DNA from: Clostridium sp. UBA701
Lineage (GTDB): Bacteria > Bacillota > Clostridia > Clostridiales > Clostridiaceae
DNA length: 64,000 bases
Assembly (NCBI GenBank): GCA_002298125.1
Contig: DBMJ01000015.1
Span: 124,001-188,000 of the forward strand
Direction of reading: 5' to 3'
The notes under the pieces were generated by a model that saw nothing but the letters and a program-made list of their open reading frames with translations, was not told where the DNA came from and made no database searches. The position numbers and the translations under genes were made by a program. Shown here piece after piece: positions 52,717 through 62,144 of this stretch (the first letter of the stretch is position 1; every line of letters starts with the position of its first letter).

Positions 52717-54048
52717 TCATAGCTTAAGAGATCTCCTTATCCTTTCTAAACTATTATTACAATTTTTTATAATTGTACCTTCTTCTTTTCTTAAAAGCTT
52801 ATTATTTTCTACCAGAATTTCCCCATTTACAATAGTAGTGACCACATTGTCCCTTCCAGCTGAAAATACTATTTGACTCTCAACCTCAACACCATAGGAA
52901 GGAGTTGTTTGTAATGTGTTTAAATTAAGCAGGATAATATCAGCTTTCTTACCTACCTCTAATGAGCCAATTTCTTTTTCCTTTCCCATTACTCTTGCGC
53001 CTCCCATAGTTGCCATTTCAAGCACTTCATGACAGTTCATAGTTTTGGGTCCTTTTCTTACCTTTTGAAGAAGAGAAGCAAGCCTCATCTCACTAAACAT
53101 GTCTAAGCTATTACTGCAAGGAGCCCCATCAGAAGCAATTCCTATATCTATTCCTAACTCCCTAAGCTCTGGAATTTTAGCCACTCCTGAAGATAGTTTA
53201 GTATTAGAGGAAGGGCAATGAGCTATTTTTGTATGGGACACTCTAAGGTCTTCTATCTCAGCCTCATCTAGCCAAATGCAATGAGCCAATATTAAATTCT
53301 CATTTAATAGCCCCACCTTTTTTAAATAGGTAATATTTCTCATACCCCTATCTTGCTGAACAAAGGCAATTTCTCCTTGATTTTCTGATGCATGGGTATG
53401 CACCTTTATTCCATATTCCTTAGATAGCTTTGCAACCTGAAGTAATAGTTCCTCTGAGCAGGATACTACAAAACGTGGGGTAAAGGCATATTCAATTCTG
53501 CCACTATCTTTTTGATGCCATTTATTTAGCAGTCTTGTACTTTCATCTATGGAAAAATCCTTACTCTCCATAAGACTTTTAGGAACATCACTGCCATAAT
53601 CCATCATAACTTTTCCTGTAATTGCCCTTATACCACTTTCATAAATAGCTTGAATTGCATTGTCAGTGTAATGCACTGTCTCCATATCAACAATACTGGT
53701 AGTCCCACCCTTTAAAAGCTCTCCTATACCAAGCCAAGCTGACCAGTATATGCTCTCTTCATCATGAGCACCTTCCTGTGGCCATATTCTTAACTTTAGC
53801 CAATCTAATAGTTCCAAATCGTCTGCAGTGCCTCTAAACAGGGACTGGCATAGGTGTATATGAGGCTGAACAAATCCAGGCATTACCACCAAGCCTTTTG
53901 CGTCTAGAATCTTGTCAAAGTACTTTTCATCTAAGGGCTCCTCTGAAATCGTTTCGATCTTATCATCGCTAATACCTATATTGCCTAGAAACTTTCTCTT
54001 ATTATTGTCCATCGTTAGAATTAGGCCATTTTTAATTAATAATTTCAC
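52717..54048 (-). CDS. SsnA/TrzA-like amidohydrolase, probable purine or related heterocycle deaminase
   Basis: This 443-residue metal-dependent deaminase shows MPGFVQPHIHLCQSLFRGTADDLELLDWL (about 59), VHTHASENQGEIAF (about 215), LAHCIWLDEAEIEDL and IASDGAPCSNSLDMF with the metal Asp (about 305). These fit the guanine/5'-deoxyadenosine/triazine deaminase group. The start is GTG with GAGGTGG upstream. It sits between two sets of hydroxylase genes, so it likely removes an amino group from a heterocycle before hydroxylation; guanine to xanthine is one possibility. The residues do not fix the substrate. Confidence 0.78.
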   Translation of the reverse strand: MKLLIKNGLILTMDNNKRKFLGNIGISDDKIETISEEPLDEKYFDKILDAKGLVVMPGFVQPHIHLCQSLFRGTADDLELLDWLKLRIWPQEGAHDEESIYWSAWLGIGELLKGGTTSIVDMETVHYTDNAIQAIYESGIRAITGKVMMDYGSDVPKSLMESKDFSIDESTRLLNKWHQKDSGRIEYAFTPRFVVSCSEELLLQVAKLSKEYGIKVHTHASENQGEIAFVQQDRGMRNITYLKKVGLLNENLILAHCIWLDEAEIEDLRVSHTKIAHCPSSNTKLSSGVAKIPELRELGIDIGIASDGAPCSNSLDMFSEMRLASLLQKVRKGPKTMNCHEVLEMATMGGARVMGKEKEIGSLEVGKKADIILLNLNTLQTTPSYGVEVESQIVFSAGRDNVVTTIVNGEILVENNKLLRKEEGTIIKNCNNSLERIRRSLKL

Positions 54049-54113
54049 AATACCACCTCATAATTATTGATAGTAAAGGACAGTTAAACAATTTAACTGC
54101 CCTATTTAGGTGT

Positions 54114-54944
54114 CTATTTCTCAGACAATCTTAAAATTAGATTACCGCATACTTTTTTTCTGTAATTTGCTTGTCCGCGTACATCATCAATTGGCATAAC
54201 ATCTTCAGATATTAGCCCTGATGCCTTAAGTAGGTTTTCATAGGTTAATTCCTTGCCCTTTAAAAAATCCTCTGCTCTTTTCATTCTAACCACTTTGGCT
54301 GCAACAGCTCCACAGGCAATTTTTATATCTTCTATAATATTATTTGAAACTTTATACAATATGCCTATAGAAGCTACAGAAATAACCATAGCTCTTCTCA
54401 AACCTACCTTTTCAAAATAATTTCTATAATTGCCTCTCAACTTTGGAATTATTATAGCCTCAATAAATTCATTTCTTCTTAGACAAGTTTTCCCTACTCC
54501 TGTTATAAATTCATCTATTGCAATTACTCTCTTGCCGGTGATACTTGTAACTAACACACTGGCTCCTAAAAGATTTAGGGCTAATATACTATCTCCACTA
54601 GGAGAAGCATTTTGAATATTGCCTCCTAAGGTGCCTCTACTCCTTATCTGAGGAGATCCAATGGTCTTCACTGCATCTATTAAAAGGGGAAACTCTCTGT
54701 TCATTATTTCACTATTTAGAATTTCACATAATGATAGATTACTGCCAATAAACACCTTATCCTCTTTCTCATCTATGACCTTAATTTCCTTTAGTGAATT
54801 TATATCTATAAGTTGCTTCGGCTTCAGTTTTCCAGCTCTAAGTGCCACCATTATATCGGTGCATCCTGCTGCTATTCTTTTATTGTCATTGTCTATAATA
54901 GGCAGCAATTCCTCCATAGTCTTTGGTACAAAGGCTTCCATCAT
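54114..54944 (-). CDS. molybdenum hydroxylase FAD subunit (set 1)
   Basis: 276 residues with RIAAGCTDIMVALRAG (about 22) and TIGSPQIRSRGTLGGNIQNASPSGDSILALNLLG (about 90-122). The first flavin loop reads AGCTD instead of the usual AGGTD. It follows the [2Fe-2S] gene at 54946-55422 by a single base, so those two clearly belong together. Which of the two large subunits they serve is not certain. Confidence 0.88.
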   Translation of the reverse strand: MMEAFVPKTMEELLPIIDNDNKRIAAGCTDIMVALRAGKLKPKQLIDINSLKEIKVIDEKEDKVFIGSNLSLCEILNSEIMNREFPLLIDAVKTIGSPQIRSRGTLGGNIQNASPSGDSILALNLLGASVLVTSITGKRVIAIDEFITGVGKTCLRRNEFIEAIIIPKLRGNYRNYFEKVGLRRAMVISVASIGILYKVSNNIIEDIKIACGAVAAKVVRMKRAEDFLKGKELTYENLLKASGLISEDVMPIDDVRGQANYRKKVCGNLILRLSEK

Positions 54945-54945
54945 A

Positions 54946-55422
54946 TCATTGCCCCCTCTCTGCTTGAATCCTTGCTGCTGCCAATTCTACTGCGTCAACT
55001 ATCTTCACATAACCAGTACATCTGCAAAGATTACCTTCCAAGCCCTTTCTTATTTCTTCTCTAGAAGGACATGGCCTCTTGTGAAGTAGAGCCTTGGTGG
55101 CTAAGATCATGCCGGGTATGCAATATCCGCACTGTACTGCTCCAGCATCCACGAATGCTTGTTCAATTATTTCTAATTCTGTAATGATATTTTTCCCTTC
55201 AATGGTTATTATTTCTTTCCCATCTACTTGGTAAGCATACATAAGACAGGAAGCCACAGGCATATTGTCTAAAAGCACGGTACAAGCTCCACACTCTCCT
55301 TCACCACAGCCTTCCTTTGTACCTGTTAGACCTAAATCCTCTCTTATTAAGTCTAATAATCTAAGCTCCGAGCTTACTTCTGATTCTCGGATTTCTCCAT
55401 TAATTTTATATTTTATTAGCAC
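54946..55422 (-). CDS. molybdenum hydroxylase [2Fe-2S] subunit (set 1)
   Basis: The start is GTG at 55422 with GGGGGGAG upstream, overlapping the previous gene by 7 bp; 158 residues. It has CGEGECGACTVLLDN and CGYCIPGMILATKALL plus CRCTGYVKIVDAV, both [2Fe-2S] centres. The second centre reads CIPGM rather than CTPGM. It forms a tight pair with the FAD gene after it. Confidence 0.9.
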   Translation of the reverse strand: MLIKYKINGEIRESEVSSELRLLDLIREDLGLTGTKEGCGEGECGACTVLLDNMPVASCLMYAYQVDGKEIITIEGKNIITELEIIEQAFVDAGAVQCGYCIPGMILATKALLHKRPCPSREEIRKGLEGNLCRCTGYVKIVDAVELAAARIQAERGQ

Positions 55423-55907
55423 TTTTCTCCCCCCATTTCTATTGGGAGACAAAGCTTCACCTCATCTAAATTCATATCCACTACGGATTCAATAATTTGG
55501 TTATAGCCAGTACATCTGCACAGGTTACCATCAATAGCTCGTCTTACTTCCTCACCACTAGGTGAAGGGTTCTCATAGAGGAGGCTTAAAATTGCCATAA
55601 TCATGCCAGGGGTACAATAACCACACTGTACTGCTCCACCATTTATAAGCTTCTCTTGGAGTGGAATTAGTGTTTCCTCTGAGATACCCTCAATTGTTGT
55701 AACCTCACAATTTTCCACCTGACCTACAAGAACCATACAAGAGTTTACTGCTTTCTTATTAATAAGCACCATGCATGCTCCGCATTCTCCAATTTCACAG
55801 CCCCTTTTCACTCCTGTAAGACCTAAGTCCTCCCTTAAAAAATCCAGCAGTATTCTCCTTTTATCAACCTCTATTTCCATTTGCCTGCCGTTTATCTTAA
55901 CCTTCAT
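55416..55907 (-). CDS. molybdenum hydroxylase [2Fe-2S] subunit (set 2)
   Basis: The ATG at 55907 follows GGAGGT by seven bases; 163 residues. It has GVKRGCEIGECGACMVLI (about 35-52) and CGYCTPGMIMAILSLL plus CRCTGYNQIIESV. The first motif, CEIGECGAC, is of the XdhC-subunit type, unlike CGEGECGAC in the two other FeS genes. It overlaps the FAD gene before it by 11 bp. Confidence 0.9.
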   Translation of the reverse strand: MKVKINGRQMEIEVDKRRILLDFLREDLGLTGVKRGCEIGECGACMVLINKKAVNSCMVLVGQVENCEVTTIEGISEETLIPLQEKLINGGAVQCGYCTPGMIMAILSLLYENPSPSGEEVRRAIDGNLCRCTGYNQIIESVVDMNLDEVKLCLPIEMGGEKC

Positions 55908-56763
55908 TGTCTCTACCTCCACTTAGCCAAAGCTCCTCTAGAGACCTTTTAATTAGGCCTCTCAGCACAGGCTCCTTATATGCAGTGGACCATCTTCTTC
56001 CTGCTAGTAAAATAGCTTCTTGTGTGCCCATTTCTGCAATTTTTTCAATTATATCCCCACAAATTTCCTTTCCTTTATATTCATTTTCTGTCTTCCATAG
56101 CCTTCCATGAATCGGAAGCATCGCACCTGGGCATATCCTAATATCTTCGATTAATTCCTCATCAAGTTTTAAAACCATACCCAAAGTAAGCCTTGAAATT
56201 GCAAGTGCTTTTCGCCTTCCCACCTTAAATAAGTTCCATTTACAACCTTCAGGCAGTGGAGTTATTAGAAACTCCTTTACCATCTCATCTTTGCTTATTT
56301 TTGCCTTTCCTCTTTCATCATAGAGCTCCTTCAAGGGTATTGTTCTTTCTCTATTACAGCTGACTATTTTCACCACTGCATCCATTAACAGCAGTGGTGG
56401 AATAGTGTCTGCACAGTTTGATGCATTTATTACATTCCCTCCTATGGTAGCCTTATTTCTTATTCCTGTAGATCCTACGAGGCTGCTTCCTTTAGAAAGT
56501 AATGGTACTTTTCTAATCAAAAGTGAATTCTTCTCTATTTCACTATGAGTGCAGCCTGCTCCTACCACTATTTTCCCATTCTCTTCACCAATATGCTTTA
56601 GCTCCTTTAGGGTTGATATGTCTAATAATGTTTCTTTAGTTAACTTACCTTGTCTCATTTCCACAATTAAATCAGTTCCGCCAGCAATTATTATTTTATC
56701 TTTTCCCCTAAGGCTTTCTAGTGCATCATCTAGAGTCTTCGGTTTAATAAGATTATCTATCAT
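55897..56763 (-). CDS. molybdenum hydroxylase FAD subunit (set 2)
   Basis: 288 residues with IIAGGTDLIVEMRQGKL (about 25) and VGSTGIRNKATIGGNVINASNCADTIPPLLLMD (about 92-125), then the C-terminal FAD-subunit domain. AAGGAG lies upstream; the ATG overlaps the end of the large subunit by 11 bp, so it very likely serves that subunit. Confidence 0.9.
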   Translation of the reverse strand: MIDNLIKPKTLDDALESLRGKDKIIIAGGTDLIVEMRQGKLTKETLLDISTLKELKHIGEENGKIVVGAGCTHSEIEKNSLLIRKVPLLSKGSSLVGSTGIRNKATIGGNVINASNCADTIPPLLLMDAVVKIVSCNRERTIPLKELYDERGKAKISKDEMVKEFLITPLPEGCKWNLFKVGRRKALAISRLTLGMVLKLDEELIEDIRICPGAMLPIHGRLWKTENEYKGKEICGDIIEKIAEMGTQEAILLAGRRWSTAYKEPVLRGLIKRSLEELWLSGGRDNEG

Positions 56764-58987
56764 ACTTTGACAACTCCTTCCCTATGGCTATTCTCTCAAG
56801 ACTAAAAGGAAGATCAGTTAATCTCTTGCCTAGAGCAAATCTCAATGCATTACCTATACAGGCAGGAACTGGGGTTAGAACTGGCTCACCAGTTCCCTTT
56901 GCTCCAAAGGGGCCTATAGGTTCATTGCTTTCTATGGCCTCACTGTATATGAAGGGAATGTCCATAGAAGTTGGAATAATATAATTATCAAAATTCGTGT
57001 TTTCAATTATTCCCTGATGTATTTCTAAATCTTCCATAAGTGCATAGCCTATTCCAGTGGCAATACCACCGTTTATTTGCCCCTTAAGGGTTACAGGATT
57101 TATTACCTTTCCAATGTCATGCACCGCAAAATATTTATCTACACTAACCATCCCTGTTATGGTGTCTACAGTTATATAAGATACATGCCCACCAAAATGA
57201 TAAGCTATATATGGTATGCCTAAGCCAGTATGTTCATCCCAATCAATTTTCGGCATATCAAATCTTCCATGTATCTTAATGTCTTTTTCGTCACTTAGCT
57301 TCTTGCAAAAATCCATAACAAAGGCCTTTTTATTTCCCTGATAAATAAACCCATCCTCATACTTTACCTCCAGCGGGTCATTATTTAAGCTACAAAATTC
57401 CTTTTTTATGAATTTTATAAAATTTTCGCATGAAGCTTGAACACTACGTCCACCTACTGTAGACCCCCTAGAAGCTACTGTAGGTCCTGAATCAAGGATA
57501 ATATCTGTATCGTAATTATTCACTTCTATATATTGACCTGGTAAACCTAACATTTCACTGGCAATCTGTGAAAATACTGTTCTTGAACCCTGCCCAAGCT
57601 CAGAGATACCACAGGTGACAATAAGTTTATTTCTCTCTTTATCGTAAATAACTTCGCTTTGTGCGTAATCCTCACCCTCGGCACCTAGGCTAATGCCATG
57701 ATATCCTAGTGAGATTCCAATGCCCTTTTTATAGTTACAATTTGTCTTGTTAAACTCTTCAAATTCCTTTCTTTTTTCCACCCATTGAGATACTTCCTTC
57801 AGCCTTTTTAGCACAAGCTCTAGAGATGGCTCCCAGTCTACCCTTTGATCTGTAGGAGTACAAGTACCCTTTCTCCATACATTCTTCAGCCTAAGCTCCA
57901 AGGGATCCATACTTAGCTTATAGGCCATCTCGTCTATTATAGTGTCATAGAAGAAGCAGGCTTGAAGTCCACCAAAACCTCTAAAAGCTGCAGAATAAAC
58001 ATTATTGGTATAATAAAGATCATTTTCTACATCCACTGCATTATAGACATAAGGTCCTGCGGAATGAGTAGTATTCCTATACTGAACAAAGGTGCTAACA
58101 GAAGCGTAGGCTCCTCCATCCATCTTATTTCTAACTACTATATTTTTAAAATTGCCTTCTTTATCGCTTACCAGAGTAACCCTGCTTTTTATGGGGTGTC
58201 TTTTATAGGAAGATATTATAGACTCCTCTCTACTAGCTACATATTTACATGGCCTTTTAGTCATATATGTTCCAAGAGCTGCAAAGCCACAGGCTTCGTA
58301 GACAACATCATCCTTTCCCCCAAAAGCACCACCCACCATACTCTGAACAATACGTACTTTATCAGATGGCAAATTCATTACCTTGCATATTATTCCCTTA
58401 GCAGCTAAGGGGCTCTGCATTGGTGCCTCTATCTTTAGAACCTCTCCTTCATAAGAGGCAACAGCACCTTCAGGTTCAATATACATATGTTCCTGATGCT
58501 TTGTTGATAATTCCATTTCTAAGACTATATCATCCTTATAGTCCTTACAAGCCTCTGGATTTTTTTTAACCACCATCTTGTTTATATGATTTTCACTTAC
58601 CCCAGATGTAAATACAGCCTCAGCTCTTTCATAGGTAACATTAACTTTTTTTACAGACTCCTTGGCTACTTTTCTACTTTCAGCACAGACAATAGCAATA
58701 GCATCTCCTATATATCGCACCTCTCCCTTTGAGAGTATTTGGTTATCGCAGATGGGAAATCCATAACTATTATCACCTGGAAAGTCTTTTGCAGTATATA
58801 TACCTATAACCCCTGGAAGCATGGCTGATTCTATGTCAATATTAAGTATTTTACCCTTTGCAATAGTGCTTCTTACAACACTTATCTGCAGCATACCTGG
58901 ATATTTTATATCGTCAACATACAAAGCTTCACCCTTAACCTTTTCAATTCCGTCAACTCTTTGATAATTAGTTCCTATATATTTCAT
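56753..58987 (-). CDS. xanthine dehydrogenase-type molybdopterin subunit (Mo2)
   Basis: The 744-residue large subunit, intact: N-terminal domain (KYIGTNYQRVDGIEKVKGEALYVDD), QSMVGGAFGGKDDVVYEACGFAAL (about 213), SAAFRGFGGLQACFFYD, SELGQGSRTVFSQIASEMLG and the catalytic Glu in GPFGAKGTGEPVLTPVPACIGNAL (about 705). It binds molybdopterin cytosine dinucleotide and hydroxylates a heterocycle at the Mo centre, with selenium expected as ligand given yqeB/yqeC. AAGGAGTG precedes the ATG. Xanthine, hypoxanthine or another purine is the probable substrate. Confidence 0.88.
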   Translation of the reverse strand: MKYIGTNYQRVDGIEKVKGEALYVDDIKYPGMLQISVVRSTIAKGKILNIDIESAMLPGVIGIYTAKDFPGDNSYGFPICDNQILSKGEVRYIGDAIAIVCAESRKVAKESVKKVNVTYERAEAVFTSGVSENHINKMVVKKNPEACKDYKDDIVLEMELSTKHQEHMYIEPEGAVASYEGEVLKIEAPMQSPLAAKGIICKVMNLPSDKVRIVQSMVGGAFGGKDDVVYEACGFAALGTYMTKRPCKYVASREESIISSYKRHPIKSRVTLVSDKEGNFKNIVVRNKMDGGAYASVSTFVQYRNTTHSAGPYVYNAVDVENDLYYTNNVYSAAFRGFGGLQACFFYDTIIDEMAYKLSMDPLELRLKNVWRKGTCTPTDQRVDWEPSLELVLKRLKEVSQWVEKRKEFEEFNKTNCNYKKGIGISLGYHGISLGAEGEDYAQSEVIYDKERNKLIVTCGISELGQGSRTVFSQIASEMLGLPGQYIEVNNYDTDIILDSGPTVASRGSTVGGRSVQASCENFIKFIKKEFCSLNNDPLEVKYEDGFIYQGNKKAFVMDFCKKLSDEKDIKIHGRFDMPKIDWDEHTGLGIPYIAYHFGGHVSYITVDTITGMVSVDKYFAVHDIGKVINPVTLKGQINGGIATGIGYALMEDLEIHQGIIENTNFDNYIIPTSMDIPFIYSEAIESNEPIGPFGAKGTGEPVLTPVPACIGNALRFALGKRLTDLPFSLERIAIGKELSKYDR

Positions 58988-58991
58988 AAGT

Positions 58992-61244
58992 TCACTCCTT
59001 CCACTGATTATGGTCCCTAAGCAAAATCTTCTCAGCAGTTATTGGTAAATTAAAGCATCTATAACCTACAGCATTATAAACTGCATTACATATGGCTGGG
59101 GCTGGCGCATCTATACTTATTTCTCCAACGCCCTTCATTCCAAAGGTTCCTGATGACTCAAAGGGTTCAACATGCAGACATTCGATATCCGGCACATCCA
59201 TAATACTTGGAATAATATAAGTAGACATTCTATTATTTAATATTCTGCCTTCTTTAAGCTTTAGTCCTTCGAACATACCATAACCTATTCCTTGGGTTGC
59301 ACCACCATGAATTTGCCCTGTGAGAAGTTGAGGATTTAACACCTTTCCACATTCAGTTGCGGTTAAATACTTAATAATCCTCGTTTCTCCTGTAAGTACA
59401 TCCACCTCTACTATGGCAAAATGAGCCGAATGAGAATATATTATGTGCGGTAATCCATGTCCAACTTCATGTCTATCCTTTGCTACAGGATTATCTGAAT
59501 AGCATATTTCAATTCTCTTGTGCTGAGGTAACTCCCTATACAAGTCTTTAAAGCTTTTTTCTCCCTTTGCACCAAGGATTTTACCATTTTCAAAGTAAAG
59601 TTTATCCTTAGGCTCTCTAAGGCTTTCTGAAGCTATATCTAACATGTTTTCCTTCATAACCTTACAGGCTCCCTCTAATGCTCTACCGTATATATAAGTG
59701 GTTCTTGACGCTGAAGCAGGACCTGAATCCAAGGTAAATTTAGAATCAGGGGTCGTATATCTAACCATATTTCTATCAATATTGAACAACTCAGCTACAA
59801 TTTGCACATATGCTGTTGTGTTACCTTGTCCCATATCAGATATACCGCCATAGGCTATAAGTTCCCCATTTTCAGTAAGCTCAAGCTTAGCTTGAGCATA
59901 GTCTGGAATATTGACTCCTAGTCCCCCACCCTGATAAGCTACAGCAATACCACAACCTCTTACCTTATATGGGTCTTTTGTTTGAGTATATTTATCTTTA
60001 TTTATATAGACTTCACTGTTTTTAATCTTTAAAAGACATTCCTTTAACCCTGTACTGTATATAAAAGTATGTCCAATACAGGAGGTGTCCCATTGAGTTA
60101 TGACATTTTTTAATCGAATCTCCAGTGGTTCTATTCCAAGCTTTTCAGCTATAATATCCATTTGTGACTCAAAGGCAAAGGTTACTTGTGGAACTCCAAA
60201 GCCTCTAAATGCACCACCAATGGGGTTGTTTGTATACACTGCGTAACCATTAACTTTTGTATTTTCTATGCTGTATGGGCCTGCGAAATGCTCTACTGCA
60301 AGATTTAATACCTCTGCACCTAAGCTTGCGTATGCTCCCTTATCAAAGTATAGTTCTGCTTCCACCGCAACAATCTTACCTTCTTTAGTTGCAGCAGTCT
60401 TATATTTCATATAAGCTGCATGTCTATGATAGCTAGAGTTAATTGATTCACTTCTTTCTAGAAATATCCTCACTGGTCTTTTTAATTTGAGTACTGCTAA
60501 TGCAATTAAGAGCTGTACAGTTATACCATCCTTCCTACCAAAGCCTCCACCAAAGAAAGGTGCACTAACTCTAATGTCATCCTTTGGTATGTCAAAAGCA
60601 TAGGCTATCTCTTCTATATCCCTAAATATAGTCTGGGTACCTGCCCATATAGCAAGCTTTCCATCTTCGTCAATTCTTCCACAGCCTGCTTCTGTCTCCA
60701 GTGGCATATGATCCTGAAACGGAACACTGTAATGGTTTTCAACAACGATATGAGCATCCTTAAATGCCTTAAGGGTATCACCCTTAGATACCTCTATGCT
60801 ATGCAAGAGGTTTCCAGCATCATGTACCTTTTCTGCTTCTGTCTTTAATCCCTCAAAGGGATTTGTAATAACTTGAAGCAATTCATAATCTACTCTGATG
60901 GCGGCAATAGCTTTTTCAACTACTGCTTTAGTTTTTCCCACCACAAGACATATTGGGTCACCTATACATCTTACTTTTTTCTCCACTAATATTTCCTGAT
61001 CTTTATGTACAATGCCATATCTATTTTTCCCTGGAATATCCTTTGCAGTAAATATCTCTATGATACCTGGGATTTTTTTTGCCTCATCAAGATGTATATT
61101 TATAATATTTCCATGAGGTACTTCAGCTCTCCTAACTCCCAAAATTAGCATATCCTCTTCCCTCATGTCTGACGGATATTTATGAGTGCCGTCAGCCTTA
61201 TTAAGACCTTCTACCCTATTAAATTCTTTCCCTATATATCTCAT
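58992..61244 (-). CDS. xanthine dehydrogenase-type molybdopterin subunit (Mo1)
   Basis: From the ATG at 61244 (GGAGGGG site) 750 residues. Motifs: SAPFFGGGFGRKDGITVQLLIALAVL (about 233), NPIGGAFRGFGVPQVTFAFESQMD, ISDMGQGNTTAYVQIVAELFN and the catalytic Glu in FGMKGVGEISIDAPAPAICNAV (about 709). Several loop residues differ from Mo2 (GGGFGRKD against GGAFGGKD; GEISIDAP against GEPVLTPVP), so the two probably take different substrates. It is the first gene of the long run; its FAD and FeS partners are probably the set-1 genes further down. Confidence 0.88.
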   Translation of the reverse strand: MRYIGKEFNRVEGLNKADGTHKYPSDMREEDMLILGVRRAEVPHGNIINIHLDEAKKIPGIIEIFTAKDIPGKNRYGIVHKDQEILVEKKVRCIGDPICLVVGKTKAVVEKAIAAIRVDYELLQVITNPFEGLKTEAEKVHDAGNLLHSIEVSKGDTLKAFKDAHIVVENHYSVPFQDHMPLETEAGCGRIDEDGKLAIWAGTQTIFRDIEEIAYAFDIPKDDIRVSAPFFGGGFGRKDGITVQLLIALAVLKLKRPVRIFLERSESINSSYHRHAAYMKYKTAATKEGKIVAVEAELYFDKGAYASLGAEVLNLAVEHFAGPYSIENTKVNGYAVYTNNPIGGAFRGFGVPQVTFAFESQMDIIAEKLGIEPLEIRLKNVITQWDTSCIGHTFIYSTGLKECLLKIKNSEVYINKDKYTQTKDPYKVRGCGIAVAYQGGGLGVNIPDYAQAKLELTENGELIAYGGISDMGQGNTTAYVQIVAELFNIDRNMVRYTTPDSKFTLDSGPASASRTTYIYGRALEGACKVMKENMLDIASESLREPKDKLYFENGKILGAKGEKSFKDLYRELPQHKRIEICYSDNPVAKDRHEVGHGLPHIIYSHSAHFAIVEVDVLTGETRIIKYLTATECGKVLNPQLLTGQIHGGATQGIGYGMFEGLKLKEGRILNNRMSTYIIPSIMDVPDIECLHVEPFESSGTFGMKGVGEISIDAPAPAICNAVYNAVGYRCFNLPITAEKILLRDHNQWKE

Positions 61245-61346
61245 ATTACCCCTCCATATTATGGAACTTATCATATTTTATTCTACATAAATATTCTAAT
61301 TCCTTTTAAATATTCTCAAATTTAAAAAATTTTCTGTATATTTTCT

Positions 61347-61359
61347 ATTTTGGGAATAT
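61347..61359. repeat. ATTTTGGGAATAT, a copy of the motif upstream of the sigma-54 activator gene
   Basis: Twelve of 13 bases match the site at 31378-31390. It lies about 100 bp before the first hydroxylase gene. A shared operator is possible but unproven; the region otherwise shows no sigma-54 promoter or riboswitch. Confidence 0.35.
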
Positions 61360-61400
61360 TTTAACAATATTATAATTTTTCTCTGCTTTCTTTAAAAATA

Positions 61401-61431
61401 AAAAACCAACTTCAACATGAAATTGGTTTTT
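61401..61431 (-). terminator. terminator after the RNase H-like gene
   Basis: AAAAACCAA / TTGGTTTTT arms with a 13-base loop, T-rich on both strands. Confidence 0.75.
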
Positions 61432-61435
61432 ACAA

Positions 61436-62095
61436 TTATTCTTCTTCTATTAGCGCCTCTACTTTATACCATGAGGTATATATATGAAACAGATTTATCA
61501 CATCCTGCTCATTATAGAGTAATATTTTATTTATCTTTTCCTCTGGCATCCTATGACAGTAATCCTTATCCTTCATTATCTTATGGAAGGTTTTTGCAAG
61601 GTTGGAGCCACTAATAAGCTCGCTATCTCGAATAATCCCTACCTCTTTCTCCAAATTTTTCAATCCGATAGATTTACTTTTTATCTTTTCATATTCCTTT
61701 TGTAAATCTATACTTTCAAAATGCTCTTCTATCTTATAATCCATATTGGCCTTTGAAAAAAGGTAGTTGATTACAGTAAAATCGTTGTTGCCAGAAAAGG
61801 TAACAATATATTTCTTCCCTTTTTCTTCGGCCTCTTTAAAATATTTTAATGACAAAGCAAGAATTTTTTTACTATCATCTTGGTTTTCTATCATATTTTG
61901 AAGGATTTTAAGGGAACTAGTTTTTTCATCATAATAACAACAGCCAAATACCCCTACACAAACAGGCTTTTTGTAAACGTAATGTTCTAGATCAAAAAAC
62001 AGCGCCTTTTTATATAAATCAGTGCTCCCTTTATAGCACAGAATCTTTTCTTCATCAACAGTTTGAACTTCTATTTCATTTTCTCTCGTTATCAC
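61436..62095 (-). CDS. YprB-type RNase H-like exonuclease domain protein
   Basis: The 219-residue protein has a DEDD-type exonuclease start in FFDLEHYVYKKPVCVGVFG (about 34; the Asp-x-Glu pair) and the third motif YNEQDVINLFHIYTSW (about 194). The central Asp is probably that in NNDFTVINYLF. It fits the RNase_H_2/YprB family. The TPR domain found in longer YprB proteins is absent. The start is GTG with only a modest site. Its target, RNA or DNA, is unknown. It is the last gene after the HAD phosphatase. Confidence 0.65.
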   Translation of the reverse strand: MITRENEIEVQTVDEEKILCYKGSTDLYKKALFFDLEHYVYKKPVCVGVFGCCYYDEKTSSLKILQNMIENQDDSKKILALSLKYFKEAEEKGKKYIVTFSGNNDFTVINYLFSKANMDYKIEEHFESIDLQKEYEKIKSKSIGLKNLEKEVGIIRDSELISGSNLAKTFHKIMKDKDYCHRMPEEKINKILLYNEQDVINLFHIYTSWYKVEALIEEE

Positions 62096-62144
62096 GCTAC
62101 CACTCTTTTCGCTAAAAAATTTACTTGTATAGGGAGGTATATTA

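Noticed and set aside
54946..55907. Recent tandem duplication of the [2Fe-2S] subunit gene
   Set aside because: The cluster motifs and lengths differ, and each pairs with a different FAD gene; two separate sets are more likely.
61245..61400. Purine or molybdenum-cofactor riboswitch before the hydroxylase operon
   Set aside because: The region is almost pure AT with no conserved aptamer core; only an ATTTTGGGAATAT motif stands out.
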